This document shows positions 17,041 to 26,385 of a DNA stretch of 64,000 nucleotides, in pieces; the first letter of the stretch is position 1, and each line of letters begins with the position of its first letter. Both the position numbers and the translations under genes were made by a program. Under the pieces are notes generated by a model. It was not told the origin of the DNA, searched no databases, and saw only the letters and a program-made list of their open reading frames with translations. The DNA is from Arthrobacter russicus (GTDB lineage Bacteria > Actinomycetota > Actinomycetes > Actinomycetales > Micrococcaceae): positions 1,116,001 through 1,180,000 of the forward strand of contig NZ_JAVDQF010000001.1 of NCBI RefSeq assembly GCF_031454135.1. The letters are read 5' to 3'.

Positions 17041-17095
17041 TGGTTACCCCCCAGCACCTCCCGTCGATTGCTCGCATCCTAGAGAAAGCTCCGTC

Positions 17096-18637
17096 GTGTT
17101 GATCAAGAAATCCGGAAAATTCGCGCTCGTGCTCGGAATCTCGCTGCTAGTCCCGGCTTTGGCCATCGGCGGGGTTTCGGTTGCCAACGCCGCAGACCAG
17201 ACAACCTCCGGCGGATCCGCCACACTTGTCCTGCAACCCAGTTCCGGCTCTTGGGCGAGCGGCAACGCCGGAGACCCTTCGCCGATGGTCAAGTTGAGCG
17301 CGAAGGTGACCTGCCCTTCCGGTAGCGATTTTCTGACTCCGTTCATCACGGAGCCCGGCAGCGAGCTTCCTGCCGTGACCGCGACGTCGACGGTTCGCAG
17401 CGCCTACAAGATCTCCCGACCGGATTCACCGGTGTCGCTTTCCGGCCCGGTTTTCGAATCGGACCTGCTCGATGTGTCGACCTTCGGCAGCTACGCCACC
17501 GCGCAATCGGCGAGCATCCCCGACGTGAGAGCCGCGTTGGAGGCCAACCACACCTACAGTTTCGGCCTGGCCTGTTCGGTATACGGCTCGGATATGACCT
17601 TTACGCTCAGCGACGGGAAACCCATCGTCGTCTGGACTGCTTTCAAAACCGATGCGGCCAAGAACTGGAGTGTTCCAGCGCCCAAGGCCGACACCACGGT
17701 GAAGCTCAACGGCGCCTCCGCCGAGCCGACCAGCGCGACGCTCACCGCCGAGGTCGATTCGGCTGCCGCCGGCGGAACGGCATCCGATGCCAAGGGCAGC
17801 GTCGAATTCTTCTCCGGCGGCAAGTCCGTCGGCACGGCAGCTGTTTCCGCAGGAAAGGCTTCGTTCAAGGCCAGCGGGCTGACCGCCAGCACGAAATACA
17901 GCTACACCGCCAAATACGCGCCTGCTGCGGATGACGAAAAATACAACGCCTCTCCGATGTCCGACGAAGTCAGCGTGACCACCGCCAAAGATGGCAGCAG
18001 CACCGCGAACGGTTCGGATGCCGGCAGCACCACGAACGGTTCGGCGAGCGCATCCGGAGCCAACGGCAGCGCCACTTCCTCTGGCGCGAACGCCGGCGCC
18101 ACCGCGAATGGTTCGACGGCCGCCTCCGGATCGAATGCCGGCGCAGCAGCCGGTGGCGACACCGCCGCGGCCAACTCGAACGCCAGCAGCGCGGCCAACG
18201 GCACCCCGCCGACGCTCAGCGAGGGCGGCAGTATCGAGGCAGGCAAAAGCTACACCGTGGCGGCACCGGCCGGAACCTTCACCGCGGGCGACTCGATCGC
18301 CGGAGAACTCCACTCGGACCCGATCGCACTGACCGAAACCGCTTCCGCCGCGGCAGACGGCTCGGCGAGCTACACCTTCACGGTGCCGGCTTCGCTGCCG
18401 GCCGGCGCGCACCAACTAATCCTCACCGGGACCCCGTCCGGGGCGAAATACACCCTGAACCTCACTGCCTCAGGCACCGGGAACAGCCCATTCGCACCCT
18501 TGACCAATTGGATTTCCAGCAGCGCCGCAACTCCGGCCGGGATCACCATGATCTTCGGCCTGCTGCTGCTCCTGGTTGCCGCGACCGCGGTTGGCTGGCA
18601 CTTCCTGATCAAACGCCGCGCACCTCGCGAAAACTGA
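17096..18637 (+). CDS. Membrane-anchored surface protein with Ig-like domains
   Basis: This is a 513-residue protein with a GTG start. A signal peptide (residues 1-33, ending VANA) is followed by a unique N-terminal domain with two Cys (about 70 and 157). A bacterial Ig-like domain follows at about 200-295 (TLTAEVDSAAAG...GSVEFFSGGKSVGTAAV). Next come a 75-residue Ser/Ala/Gly/Asn low-complexity linker (300-375), a second small beta domain and a C-terminal helix (about 487-506) with tail IKRRAPREN. The tail has the shape of a sorting signal but no LPXTG or LAXTG was found, so it is probably membrane-tethered. It sits in an operon with sortases and a Pst-type importer; a stalk or wall-spanning role is inferred. 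Confidence 0.7.
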   Translation: MLIKKSGKFALVLGISLLVPALAIGGVSVANAADQTTSGGSATLVLQPSSGSWASGNAGDPSPMVKLSAKVTCPSGSDFLTPFITEPGSELPAVTATSTVRSAYKISRPDSPVSLSGPVFESDLLDVSTFGSYATAQSASIPDVRAALEANHTYSFGLACSVYGSDMTFTLSDGKPIVVWTAFKTDAAKNWSVPAPKADTTVKLNGASAEPTSATLTAEVDSAAAGGTASDAKGSVEFFSGGKSVGTAAVSAGKASFKASGLTASTKYSYTAKYAPAADDEKYNASPMSDEVSVTTAKDGSSTANGSDAGSTTNGSASASGANGSATSSGANAGATANGSTAASGSNAGAAAGGDTAAANSNASSAANGTPPTLSEGGSIEAGKSYTVAAPAGTFTAGDSIAGELHSDPIALTETASAAADGSASYTFTVPASLPAGAHQLILTGTPSGAKYTLNLTASGTGNSPFAPLTNWISSSAATPAGITMIFGLLLLLVAATAVGWHFLIKRRAPREN

Positions 18638-18700
18638 TCCCGCACCGGGATCAGTCCAGCGAATCCGCATGATCGGCAACCATATCGGGGGGACCCTGCA

Positions 18701-21445
18701 ATGAAATTTTCACCATCTGCGCTTCTGCGATCGGCCGCAACGATTGCTTGTGCAGCACTAGTGCTCGGCGGCTTGCCGGCATTCCCGGCTCAGGCGGTTC
18801 CTGAGCCGGGAAACTGGGGAGCCAATGGCAGCGTCGTGACGCCGTCCGCGGTCACCGCACGTTGGGACAACAAAGACAACCCGGCCACGAGCCAAGTCCC
18901 TCGGGATGAAACCCAGGCTCTGAGCCACACCGCCGGCAAAACCTATGCCGACATTCCGCCCTTGATCCAAAACCGGTACCGGACCGCCTTCGGCGCGGAC
19001 AACGGCCAGGGCGGGCTGCAGATGACCGTGTCGCAGACCACCGGCCTAGTCAACCAAGCGATCAAAGTGAGTTTCTCCGGGGGGCCGAAGAACGCCGTGA
19101 TCGGCGGAAACCAGTTCAAATACGTCCAAGTCTTCCAATGTTGGGGAGCTATCGGGGCCGACGGCAAACCCGATCCGCAAGCCAGCGCTCCGGATCCGAG
19201 CACCTGCCAGATCGGGGCCAACTCCAACCCGACCGATTTCATGACCCAAGGCAGCCGGGGCCTGTTCGCGGATCCGCTGCTCAAAGGCGGCGATCGAGAG
19301 ACTGCCGCGAATGCCCCGCTCGTCGGCATCGACGGCGCGACGTCGCCGGTCGACGTGGCAAGCAACAAATTCTTCAACCAGACCACGACCAATGAGATCA
19401 ACGCACTGCCTTTCGATGGCGAAGGCAAAGCCCAAACCGTTTTCGAGGCGCAGACCGGCGCCGAGGCCAATTTCATGGGTTGCGGGGCGGCCAAAGACCG
19501 TCCCAGCACTCCGTCCTGCTGGCTCGTGGCCATTCCCAAGACACCGGACATCGACCAGTTCAGTTATCCCTATGCCTACCGTTCCACCTTCGCACCGTCG
19601 GTCTGGGCGCAGCGGATGCAAATAAAAATCGAATTCCGGGATGCTCCGGCGTACTGCTCAGGCAGCGCTGCCCGGACGCTCTCCGCTGGTTCGGAATTGC
19701 TCGCCTCGGCGATGTCGTCCTGGATCCCGGCGATGTGTTCGAACATCAAACTGGCCACCGGATTCTCTTCGCTCTCCGATGCCCAGGCCCGCCGCCAGCA
19801 GGCAGACAATGCGCAGCCGATGATCTTCACCACCGAACCTTCGGCCGGAGCGCTGCACGCCCCGGCGGCCTTGGCCGGCGTCGTAATCAGTTTCAACATC
19901 GGCATGCTGGACCAGACCGCCGGATACCTGGGGCCGGTGCCGCAGTTGAAACTGAATGCCCGCCTGGTCGCGAAACTGCTCACCCAGTCGTACCAAGCCG
20001 GCATGGGATTGGACGCCAACTCCGACGGCGGCAAGGTCTTCGCCGCCAAGGTGCCCTGGGCCAAAGACTTCTTGCCGTCCATCATCACGGACCCGGAATT
20101 CGTCAAACTCAACCCGGGGCTCTCGAAATTCATCAACAAAGGTTCCTTCACCGGCGGCAACATCCAACTTGAAGCGCTCAAATCGGATGCCGCAGACCGG
20201 CTCTGGAAATGGATCGCTGCGGACCCAGCCGGTTCCGGTTTTTTGAACGGATGCCCGGATGAGAGCGGCAACGTGGTGAATCCGTTCTACTCCACCCGCA
20301 GCTACCAGGGCTGCCAAGCCCAAGCGGGGGAACTCGAAGCCGTCGCGAAAGCCCGGCGGCAAGCAACCGCTACCCCGCCCACCTATGCCAACCTTCCACT
20401 CGGCTACCCGACGGACGGCACCAGCTACCCGCTCCCCGGCTGGTATGAATCCATCCCGATCATCCGAACCGGCGATGGTCCGGTTCTGGATCCCCAAGGG
20501 AATACCCAGGTCGACCCCAATAAGCTCCCGTTGACCATGCCAGACGTCTACCCGCGCCAGGATTCCATGCAGGCCACCGGGAAAAACGCCTTCCGGGCGA
20601 TCACGCCGAGCAATCAGACGTGGTGCGGCAAAAAGGAGGCCTGCGTGCAGCCGGACTTCCCCGGAGTCGGAAAATGGACCTCGAGCACCAAGACGCCGGC
20701 GGACCTGGCCTCGCGGTTCTCCCTCGCGGTCACCGATACCGCCACTGCCGCACAGTACCAGCTGCCTACCGCCCTGCTCTGCGATTCGAGCGGCAACGCC
20801 TGCGTCGGCGCGGACAGTACTAGTTTGACCAAGGAAGCCTCGCGGTCAACTGCCGCCGGACCGGACGGCGTCTTTCCCCCGGCTCCCGGGCCGGATTACG
20901 CCGGCGGTGCTTATCCCTTGACGCTTCCGGTGTACGCAGCGGTGCGGACCGAGGGAATCCTGCCGGAACAAGCAAAGCCTTTCGCCCAGCTGATCCAGTT
21001 CATCACCGGCACCGGCCAGATCCCCGGTACCGCTTCCGGCCAGTTGCCGCCGGGGTATGCGCCGCTGACCCCGGCGATGACCGCCCAAGCGGCGGCCGTG
21101 GTCAAAGCGCTCAATGAGATCAAGGCGAAGCCGGCCCCGCAGGTGGAGAATCCGGCCGCCCAGCCGGGGATCGTCCCCGTGCCGGCAGCCGATTCGCCCA
21201 GCGACCAATCCCCTCCCGAGCTGCTGAAGCCCGATGGGGCAAATGCGCCGGCCGCGGAATCGGCAGCCAAGCGGACCAAACCCGCCGATGCCCCGGAAGT
21301 CAGCAGCGCCTCAGGGACTACCGACGCCATGTCCAGCATCATCGGCCAATTCACGCTGTTGATCTTGCTCGGCCTCGGCCTGCTCGCCGCTCTGGCAGCT
21401 CCAATTCTGCGTCGGATCGGCAAAAAGACCGGGGCCGGTTCATGA
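18701..21445 (+). CDS. Large surface-anchored PBP-like protein
   Basis: This 914-residue protein has a signal peptide (cleavage near PAQA-VPEP, residue 32) and a single C-terminal helix (about 882-902) followed by RRIGKKTGAGS. In between lie a N-terminal beta-rich domain (KVSFSGGPKNAVIGGNQFKY; several Cys) and a region resembling PstS-type binding folds (FTTEPSAGALHAPAALAGVVISFNI, later YPLTLPVYAAVRTEGILPEQAKPFAQLIQFITGTGQ). The Pro/Ala-rich segment 800-860 looks like a wall-spanning linker. A fusion of this size is unusual for a transporter-binding protein. Its stop overlaps the pstC start by 4 bp (ATGA), tying it to the importer. The ligand is unknown. Confidence 0.65.
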   Translation: MKFSPSALLRSAATIACAALVLGGLPAFPAQAVPEPGNWGANGSVVTPSAVTARWDNKDNPATSQVPRDETQALSHTAGKTYADIPPLIQNRYRTAFGADNGQGGLQMTVSQTTGLVNQAIKVSFSGGPKNAVIGGNQFKYVQVFQCWGAIGADGKPDPQASAPDPSTCQIGANSNPTDFMTQGSRGLFADPLLKGGDRETAANAPLVGIDGATSPVDVASNKFFNQTTTNEINALPFDGEGKAQTVFEAQTGAEANFMGCGAAKDRPSTPSCWLVAIPKTPDIDQFSYPYAYRSTFAPSVWAQRMQIKIEFRDAPAYCSGSAARTLSAGSELLASAMSSWIPAMCSNIKLATGFSSLSDAQARRQQADNAQPMIFTTEPSAGALHAPAALAGVVISFNIGMLDQTAGYLGPVPQLKLNARLVAKLLTQSYQAGMGLDANSDGGKVFAAKVPWAKDFLPSIITDPEFVKLNPGLSKFINKGSFTGGNIQLEALKSDAADRLWKWIAADPAGSGFLNGCPDESGNVVNPFYSTRSYQGCQAQAGELEAVAKARRQATATPPTYANLPLGYPTDGTSYPLPGWYESIPIIRTGDGPVLDPQGNTQVDPNKLPLTMPDVYPRQDSMQATGKNAFRAITPSNQTWCGKKEACVQPDFPGVGKWTSSTKTPADLASRFSLAVTDTATAAQYQLPTALLCDSSGNACVGADSTSLTKEASRSTAAGPDGVFPPAPGPDYAGGAYPLTLPVYAAVRTEGILPEQAKPFAQLIQFITGTGQIPGTASGQLPPGYAPLTPAMTAQAAAVVKALNEIKAKPAPQVENPAAQPGIVPVPAADSPSDQSPPELLKPDGANAPAAESAAKRTKPADAPEVSSASGTTDAMSSIIGQFTLLILLGLGLLAALAAPILRRIGKKTGAGS

Positions 21446-22461
21446 CAGTCATCGATCAGGCACCCGCAGCCGACGCCGAAGCGGCCACACCGCGCGCCAT
21501 CCGGCAACGCCCGGAACGGGCCGATCACGTTTTCCGCAGCCTGACCCGCGGCGGCGGAATCATCGTGCTCACGGTGATGATCCTGGTGGGCCTGTTTCTG
21601 ACGGTCAACGCAGTCCAGGCGATCTCCGCACGGGGACTGGTCGAGTTCATCACCACACAGGACTGGGCACCGGAATCGAACAACTTCGGAATCGCGGCGG
21701 TGCTGAGCGGCACGGTGATGATCGCCATCGTCGCCCTGACCCTGTCGTTGCCATTGTCCTTGGGCACCGCGCTTTTCATCACCGAGATCGCCCCGCCGCG
21801 GATCCGCGGCATCCTCACCTCGGTCATCGATCTGATGGCGGCCGTGCCTTCGGTGGTGTTCGGACTCTGGGGGCTGGCTTTCCTGCAGGTGAACATCGTG
21901 CAGTTCAGCCAGTGGCTCTCCACCTGGTTCGGCTGGATCCCGATCTTCCGCGTGGACGGCGCCGACCCGGCAAATCCTTTGCCCAATGACGCGTTGTACA
22001 CCTCGTCCACGTTCATTGCCGGGCTGGTCGTCGGCCTGATGATCGTGCCGATCCAGACTTCGATCATGACCGAGTCGTTTTCCCGGGCCCCGATCGGCGA
22101 GCGCGAAGGCGCCTTCGCACTGGGCGCCACCCGTTGGGGCATGATCCGCTCTGTGGTGCTCCCGTTCGGCCGCGGCGGGATCATCGGCGGAACCATGCTG
22201 GGACTCGGCCGCGCGCTCGGCGAGACCATCGCGATCTACTTGATCATCTCGCCCATCTTCACGATCAACTTCCACATTCTGCAGAACGGTTCCAACTCAG
22301 TTGCCGCGCTCATTGCCCTCCGCTATTCGGAATCGAACGAGTTCACCATGTCCGCGTTGATGGCTGCCGGGCTGTCCCTGTTCCTGCTCACGATGGCGGT
22401 CAATTTCACCGCTTCGGCGATTATTTCCCGCTCCCGCTCCGGCGCGGAAAGCGAGGGCTGA
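21442..22461 (+). CDS. pstC: ABC transporter permease, PstC-type
   Basis: The product is 339 residues with six membrane helices. The N-terminal cytoplasmic segment and first helix are followed by a periplasmic loop and the MetI-fold core. The EAA-type coupling loop reads EREGAFALGATRWGMIRSVVLPFGRGGIIGG, with the helix LGRALGETIAIYL typical of PstC. A loop insert of about 45 residues (FGWIPIFRVDGADPANPLPN) is longer than in standard PstC. The start overlaps the upstream stop (ATGA). It forms the transmembrane pore with the PstA-type permease seven bases downstream. Phosphate specificity is family knowledge and not proven here. Confidence 0.85.
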   Translation: MTVIDQAPAADAEAATPRAIRQRPERADHVFRSLTRGGGIIVLTVMILVGLFLTVNAVQAISARGLVEFITTQDWAPESNNFGIAAVLSGTVMIAIVALTLSLPLSLGTALFITEIAPPRIRGILTSVIDLMAAVPSVVFGLWGLAFLQVNIVQFSQWLSTWFGWIPIFRVDGADPANPLPNDALYTSSTFIAGLVVGLMIVPIQTSIMTESFSRAPIGEREGAFALGATRWGMIRSVVLPFGRGGIIGGTMLGLGRALGETIAIYLIISPIFTINFHILQNGSNSVAALIALRYSESNEFTMSALMAAGLSLFLLTMAVNFTASAIISRSRSGAESEG

Positions 22462-22468
22462 GGACGGT

Positions 22469-23755
22469 ATGGACACCATGACCAGGCGGCGGGATTCCCG
22501 TGCCGCCGAACCAAAGACCTTCCTCCCCCGGGAGCTGATGCCGGCCGAAGCCGTCGCCGAACCGCGGGTCCGGGTAGGCATCTCGCTGCACGAAGTGCTC
22601 ACCGCCGTCGGGTCGTTGCTCGCAGGTTGCGCGATGGGGCTGCTGTTGAGCCTGGGGCTGGGCTTGATCCCGCTCGGCTGGGCGCCGATCGTTTCCTTCA
22701 TCTGGTTCTTGATGTTTTACACCTGCCTGGTTTTCCTCAGCGACCGGGGTCCAGCGGTCCGGGATCGGTTTTGGAGCGTGATCCTCTGGTCCGCTGGGGC
22801 GATCGTGGTCGGTTGCCTGGTTCTGGTCATCGGCTTCACCGCGACCCGTGGCTGGGACGTCTTCCGCTACGGAAACTTCTTCGTCCAGGACATGAGCCTC
22901 ACCGGCCCACTGGCCGGCCTCGACAGCGGCGGCATCCTGCACGCTCTGGTCGCGACGCTGGAGCAGATCAGCATCGCGCTGCTGCTCTCCGTACCGCTGG
23001 GGTTGACCACCGCGATTTTCCTGAACGAAGTGGGCGGCAGGTTCGCCAAGTTCGTCCGCACCATCGTCGAGGCGATGACCGCGCTGCCTTCGGTGGTCGC
23101 CGGCCTTTTCATCTACGCGGCGATCGTGGTCGGGGTGACCCGGCAGTTCAACGGCTTTGCAGCCTCCTTGGCGATTACCGTCCTAATGCTGCCGATCATC
23201 ATCCGCTCCTCCGACGTCGTGCTTCGCCTGGTCCCCGGAAACCTCCGCGAAGCTGGTCTGGCACTCGGCGCCGGGCAGTGGCGCGTGGTGCTGCACGTGG
23301 TTTTGCCGACCGTACGGTCCGGTCTGACCACCGCGATCATCCTCGGCACCGCGCACGGCATCGGCGAAACCGCCCCGGTGCTGCTGACCTCGGGCGTCAC
23401 CAACAACTTGAACTTCGACCCGTTCAACGGTCCGCAGACCTCGCTCCCCTTGGCGGCTTTGGAATTCGTCAAATCGCCGCAGCCGAACATGATCGCCCGA
23501 GGTTTCGCGACCGCGGCCTTCTTGCTTTTCGTGGTGCTGGCGATGTTCATCACGGCGCGCATCCTCGGCGGCAAGGAAGCGGGGAAGTTGAGCAGCCGGC
23601 AGCGCCGGCAACGGGCCACCCAGTCCCGGTTGACCTTGATGCGCATCAACCGGTCGAATGCCGAACGCAACGTCTATTCGCGGGACGCCGCCCTGCGGTC
23701 CGAGCCCGATGGCCCAACCGGGTCAGAAGACCAATCCAGGAAAGTACCGCAATGA
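22469..23755 (+). CDS. pstA: ABC transporter permease, PstA-type
   Basis: This 428-residue protein is longer than standard PstA (about 290) because of an N-terminal extension with two extra hydrophobic helices and a C-terminal cytoplasmic tail rich in Arg/Ser (SSRQRRQRATQSRLTLMRINRSNAERN). The MetI core carries the coupling motif NLREAGLALGAGQWRVVLHVVLPTVRSGLTTAIILGTAHGIGETAPVLLTSG, which is PstA-like. The gene starts 7 bp after pstC and its stop overlaps the next start (ATGA). The added helices and tail suggest contacts with the atypical surface components. Confidence 0.85.
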   Translation: MDTMTRRRDSRAAEPKTFLPRELMPAEAVAEPRVRVGISLHEVLTAVGSLLAGCAMGLLLSLGLGLIPLGWAPIVSFIWFLMFYTCLVFLSDRGPAVRDRFWSVILWSAGAIVVGCLVLVIGFTATRGWDVFRYGNFFVQDMSLTGPLAGLDSGGILHALVATLEQISIALLLSVPLGLTTAIFLNEVGGRFAKFVRTIVEAMTALPSVVAGLFIYAAIVVGVTRQFNGFAASLAITVLMLPIIIRSSDVVLRLVPGNLREAGLALGAGQWRVVLHVVLPTVRSGLTTAIILGTAHGIGETAPVLLTSGVTNNLNFDPFNGPQTSLPLAALEFVKSPQPNMIARGFATAAFLLFVVLAMFITARILGGKEAGKLSSRQRRQRATQSRLTLMRINRSNAERNVYSRDAALRSEPDGPTGSEDQSRKVPQ

Positions 23756-25431
23756 AATTCAGTCGTATTGCCCGTCCGCTCGCCGTGCTCCTCGCTGCGT
23801 TCTTCGCAGTCTCTTTGATCGCACCTCCGGCGAATGCGCTGGACCGGATCTCCGGCAATGGCTCGTCCTGGGCCGGAAATGCCATCAACCAATGGGTGAC
23901 CGATGTCAAAGCACAGGGCCAGACGGTCGACTACACTCCGGACGGTTCCTCCTCCGGCCGGAAGAATTTCGCCACCGGCCTCAGCGACTTCGCGATCTCG
24001 GAAATCCCGTTCAAAGGCGACACCGCCGACAAACAGGACACCAACTTCCCGAATTTCGCCTACTCGATGCTCCCGGTCGTCGCTGGCGGGACGTCGTTCA
24101 TGTACAACCTCCAGGTAGGCGGAAAGCGGTTGCAGAACCTCCGACTGTCCCAGGACACCTTGGCTGCCATCTTCAGCGGCGACATCACGCAGTGGAATGA
24201 CAAGGCCATCGCGGCCACGAACCCCGGCGTAGCCCTCCCCGCGCAACGGATCACCGTAGTCGTCCGGTCCGACGGCTCGGGGGCCACCGCGCAGTTCACG
24301 CTCTGGATGCTCCGCAAGTTCCCACAGCGCTACGCCTCGCTCTGCGCCAAAGCCAAATGCGACCCCAGCGCAGCCACCAGCTACTTCCCGTACCAGAACA
24401 TCAGCAACTTCACGGCCCAGTCAGGCTCGAACGGCGTGACGACCTACACCACGAACACGCCCTTCACGATCAACTACGACGAGTTCTCCTACGCCAAAGG
24501 CGTGGGTTTCCCGGTAGCCCAGATCCAGAATGCCGCTGGCTTCTACACGATCCCCACGGATTCGGCCGTGGCGGTGGCTTTGACCCAGGCCCAGATCAAC
24601 AAGGACAAGAATTCGCTCAACTACCTCAGCCAGGACCTCTCGAAGGTCTATGGCCACGGCGATCCGCGAACCTATCCGATTTCCGCGTACTCCTACATGA
24701 TCGCCCCGGCCCAGCTGCAGGGGAATTTCAGCAACAACAAGGGCGCAGCGTTGGCGAACTTCGCCGCGTATTCATTGTGCGAAGGCCAACGGACCATGGG
24801 GAGCTTGGGCTACTCGCCGCTGCCGATGAACTTGGTGCTCGATGCCATGGACCAGGTCCGGAAGATCCCTGGTATCGACGCGGGCACTCTGGCGAAGCTC
24901 GAAGCGACGACCAAGAGCGTATCCACCAGCGCCGGCAACCCCTGCAACAACCCGACCTTCAAGCCCGGTGACGATCCCCAGGTAAACCAACTGGTGCGCA
25001 CGGCGCCGTTCCCGGAAGGCTGCGATGCCAAATGCCAGGCTCCGTGGTCGAAAGTCAATGCAGCGGTGAACGGCGGTGGCGCCGGCGGGCCGGCGCCAGC
25101 CGGGCCCGGCGCCGGAGACAAGCCGGCCGCCGGCGGAACCGGTGCGGCGGCTACCGATGCCAAGCCCGATGATGCCGCAGCGGCGCAGACCGATGCCACC
25201 GAATGCGATCCGGAAACCGGGCTCTGCGCTACCGGGGGCCAGAAGGCCGGAACGGGCGCCGGACAAGCCGCCGTGGCGAATCCGATCGTGCTGGCCGGAA
25301 CCAACGGCTGGGGGTCCAAAGAAACCATGTTGGTAGTCGCCTGCGTCTTTGCCGTAGCCTTTTTGCTGGTCCCGCCATTGATCTTCCGGATGACTTCCAG
25401 CCCGCGAACCCGCCGTCGAAACGGGCAATGA
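23752..25431 (+). CDS. pstS: PstS-like binding protein with C-terminal membrane anchor
   Basis: The product is 559 residues. A signal peptide ends near NALDRIS. The phosphate-binding loops are clear: GNGSSWAGNAINQW, PDGSSSGRKNFATGLSDFAIS, VVRSDGSGATAQFTLWM. After the roughly 400-residue binding domain come a Cys-containing segment (CDAKCQAP), a Gly/Ala/Pro/Asp-rich linker (about 435-520), a helix (about 525-547) and the tail RMTSSPRTRRRNGQ. Just before the helix lies VLAGTNGWG, close to but not matching the LAXTG recognised by class E sortases (Asn instead of Gly). Overlaps of 4 bp on both sides couple it to the permease and to a sortase-fold gene. Ordinary PstS proteins are lipoproteins without such a tail. 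Confidence 0.85.
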   Translation: MKFSRIARPLAVLLAAFFAVSLIAPPANALDRISGNGSSWAGNAINQWVTDVKAQGQTVDYTPDGSSSGRKNFATGLSDFAISEIPFKGDTADKQDTNFPNFAYSMLPVVAGGTSFMYNLQVGGKRLQNLRLSQDTLAAIFSGDITQWNDKAIAATNPGVALPAQRITVVVRSDGSGATAQFTLWMLRKFPQRYASLCAKAKCDPSAATSYFPYQNISNFTAQSGSNGVTTYTTNTPFTINYDEFSYAKGVGFPVAQIQNAAGFYTIPTDSAVAVALTQAQINKDKNSLNYLSQDLSKVYGHGDPRTYPISAYSYMIAPAQLQGNFSNNKGAALANFAAYSLCEGQRTMGSLGYSPLPMNLVLDAMDQVRKIPGIDAGTLAKLEATTKSVSTSAGNPCNNPTFKPGDDPQVNQLVRTAPFPEGCDAKCQAPWSKVNAAVNGGGAGGPAPAGPGAGDKPAAGGTGAAATDAKPDDAAAAQTDATECDPETGLCATGGQKAGTGAGQAAVANPIVLAGTNGWGSKETMLVVACVFAVAFLLVPPLIFRMTSSPRTRRRNGQ

Positions 25432-26378
25432 TGACCCTTCTCGTCGAAAATCAGAGCACCGAAACGCTCGCCGAACCAAAAGTCGCGCCCGCCCCAGCCC
25501 CGGTGCCGGAGGCCGTGGAAGCACCCAAACGCTGGATCTGGGACGTCGGAATCATCCTGCAGATGTTCGCGGTTCTGGTCATCGGGCTGCTGCTGAACCT
25601 GGTCTTCGTGTCGCAGCTGCAGTATTCGACCTCCCAATCCGCCTTGCGGCAGGATTTGCGCTTGCAGCTGGCACAGGGATCGGCGCCGATCGGGCAGAAC
25701 ACCATCGAGGGAACGCTGACCCCGTTGGGAACTCCCATCGCCTTGCTGGAGATCCCGCAGTTGAAGAAATCCGAAGTCATCGTCGAGGGAACCACGTCCG
25801 CGCAGACTGCGGTGGGCGTCGGCCACCGCAGGGATTCCTCGTTCCCCGGCCAGGCCGGCACCGCAATCCTGATGGGGCGCTCCGGCGCGTACGGTGGTGT
25901 CTTTTCGGCGATCGGCACCTTGAAGCCGGGGGCCCGCTTCGCCGTCACCACCGGGCAAGGGACCTTCACTTACCAAGTCATCGGCAGCCGACGCGCGGGC
26001 GATCCGATGCCGCCGACGCCTAAGCCGACCGAGGGGCGGTTGACCTTGACCACGGCCGCAGGAGTTCCGTTCATGCCCCAGGACGTCCTGCGCGTCGACG
26101 CGCGCCTGGTCTCGGAAGTGGCGCCCACCCCGCCCAGGGTCTTTGCCGCCGGTGAGAAGAAACTCCCGGAATCCGAGCAGACGATGGGTCAGGACTTCTC
26201 CGGCATGCTGGGCATCATCATCTTGTTCCAACTTCTCACCGCAGCGGTCATCGCGGCCATTTGGTGTTGGAAACGATGGGGCAAATGGCATACCTGGATT
26301 GCTCTGGCCCCCATCCTTTTGACCATTTCGATTCTTCTCGGGAATCAAATCAACATGATCCTTCCCAACCTTTTGTGA
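25428..26378 (+). CDS. Degenerate sortase-fold membrane protein (pseudo-sortase)
   Basis: This 316-residue protein has an N-terminal cytoplasmic segment, a helix at 38-60, a sortase-like beta-barrel (about 100-230) and two further C-terminal helices (about 258-280 and 288-308). The fold signatures are IALLEIPQLKKSEVIVEG, GVGHRRDSSFPGQAGTAIL and RLTLTTAAGVPF followed by DVLRVDARL. Where sortases have the catalytic His (AGHR) this protein has MGRS (Arg151), and where TLxTC ends in the nucleophile it has TLTTA (Ala210); the Arg (222) is retained. It should therefore be unable to cleave sorting signals and may serve as a scaffold or binding module. The start overlaps pstS (ATGATGA). Confidence 0.75.
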   Translation: MMTLLVENQSTETLAEPKVAPAPAPVPEAVEAPKRWIWDVGIILQMFAVLVIGLLLNLVFVSQLQYSTSQSALRQDLRLQLAQGSAPIGQNTIEGTLTPLGTPIALLEIPQLKKSEVIVEGTTSAQTAVGVGHRRDSSFPGQAGTAILMGRSGAYGGVFSAIGTLKPGARFAVTTGQGTFTYQVIGSRRAGDPMPPTPKPTEGRLTLTTAAGVPFMPQDVLRVDARLVSEVAPTPPRVFAAGEKKLPESEQTMGQDFSGMLGIIILFQLLTAAVIAAIWCWKRWGKWHTWIALAPILLTISILLGNQINMILPNLL

Positions 26379-26385
26379 GGCCCCG

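Noticed and set aside
17096-25431. LPXTG sorting signals in the surface proteins
   Set aside because: C-termini have helix and basic tail but no LPXTG; only a near-match LAGTN in the PstS-like protein.
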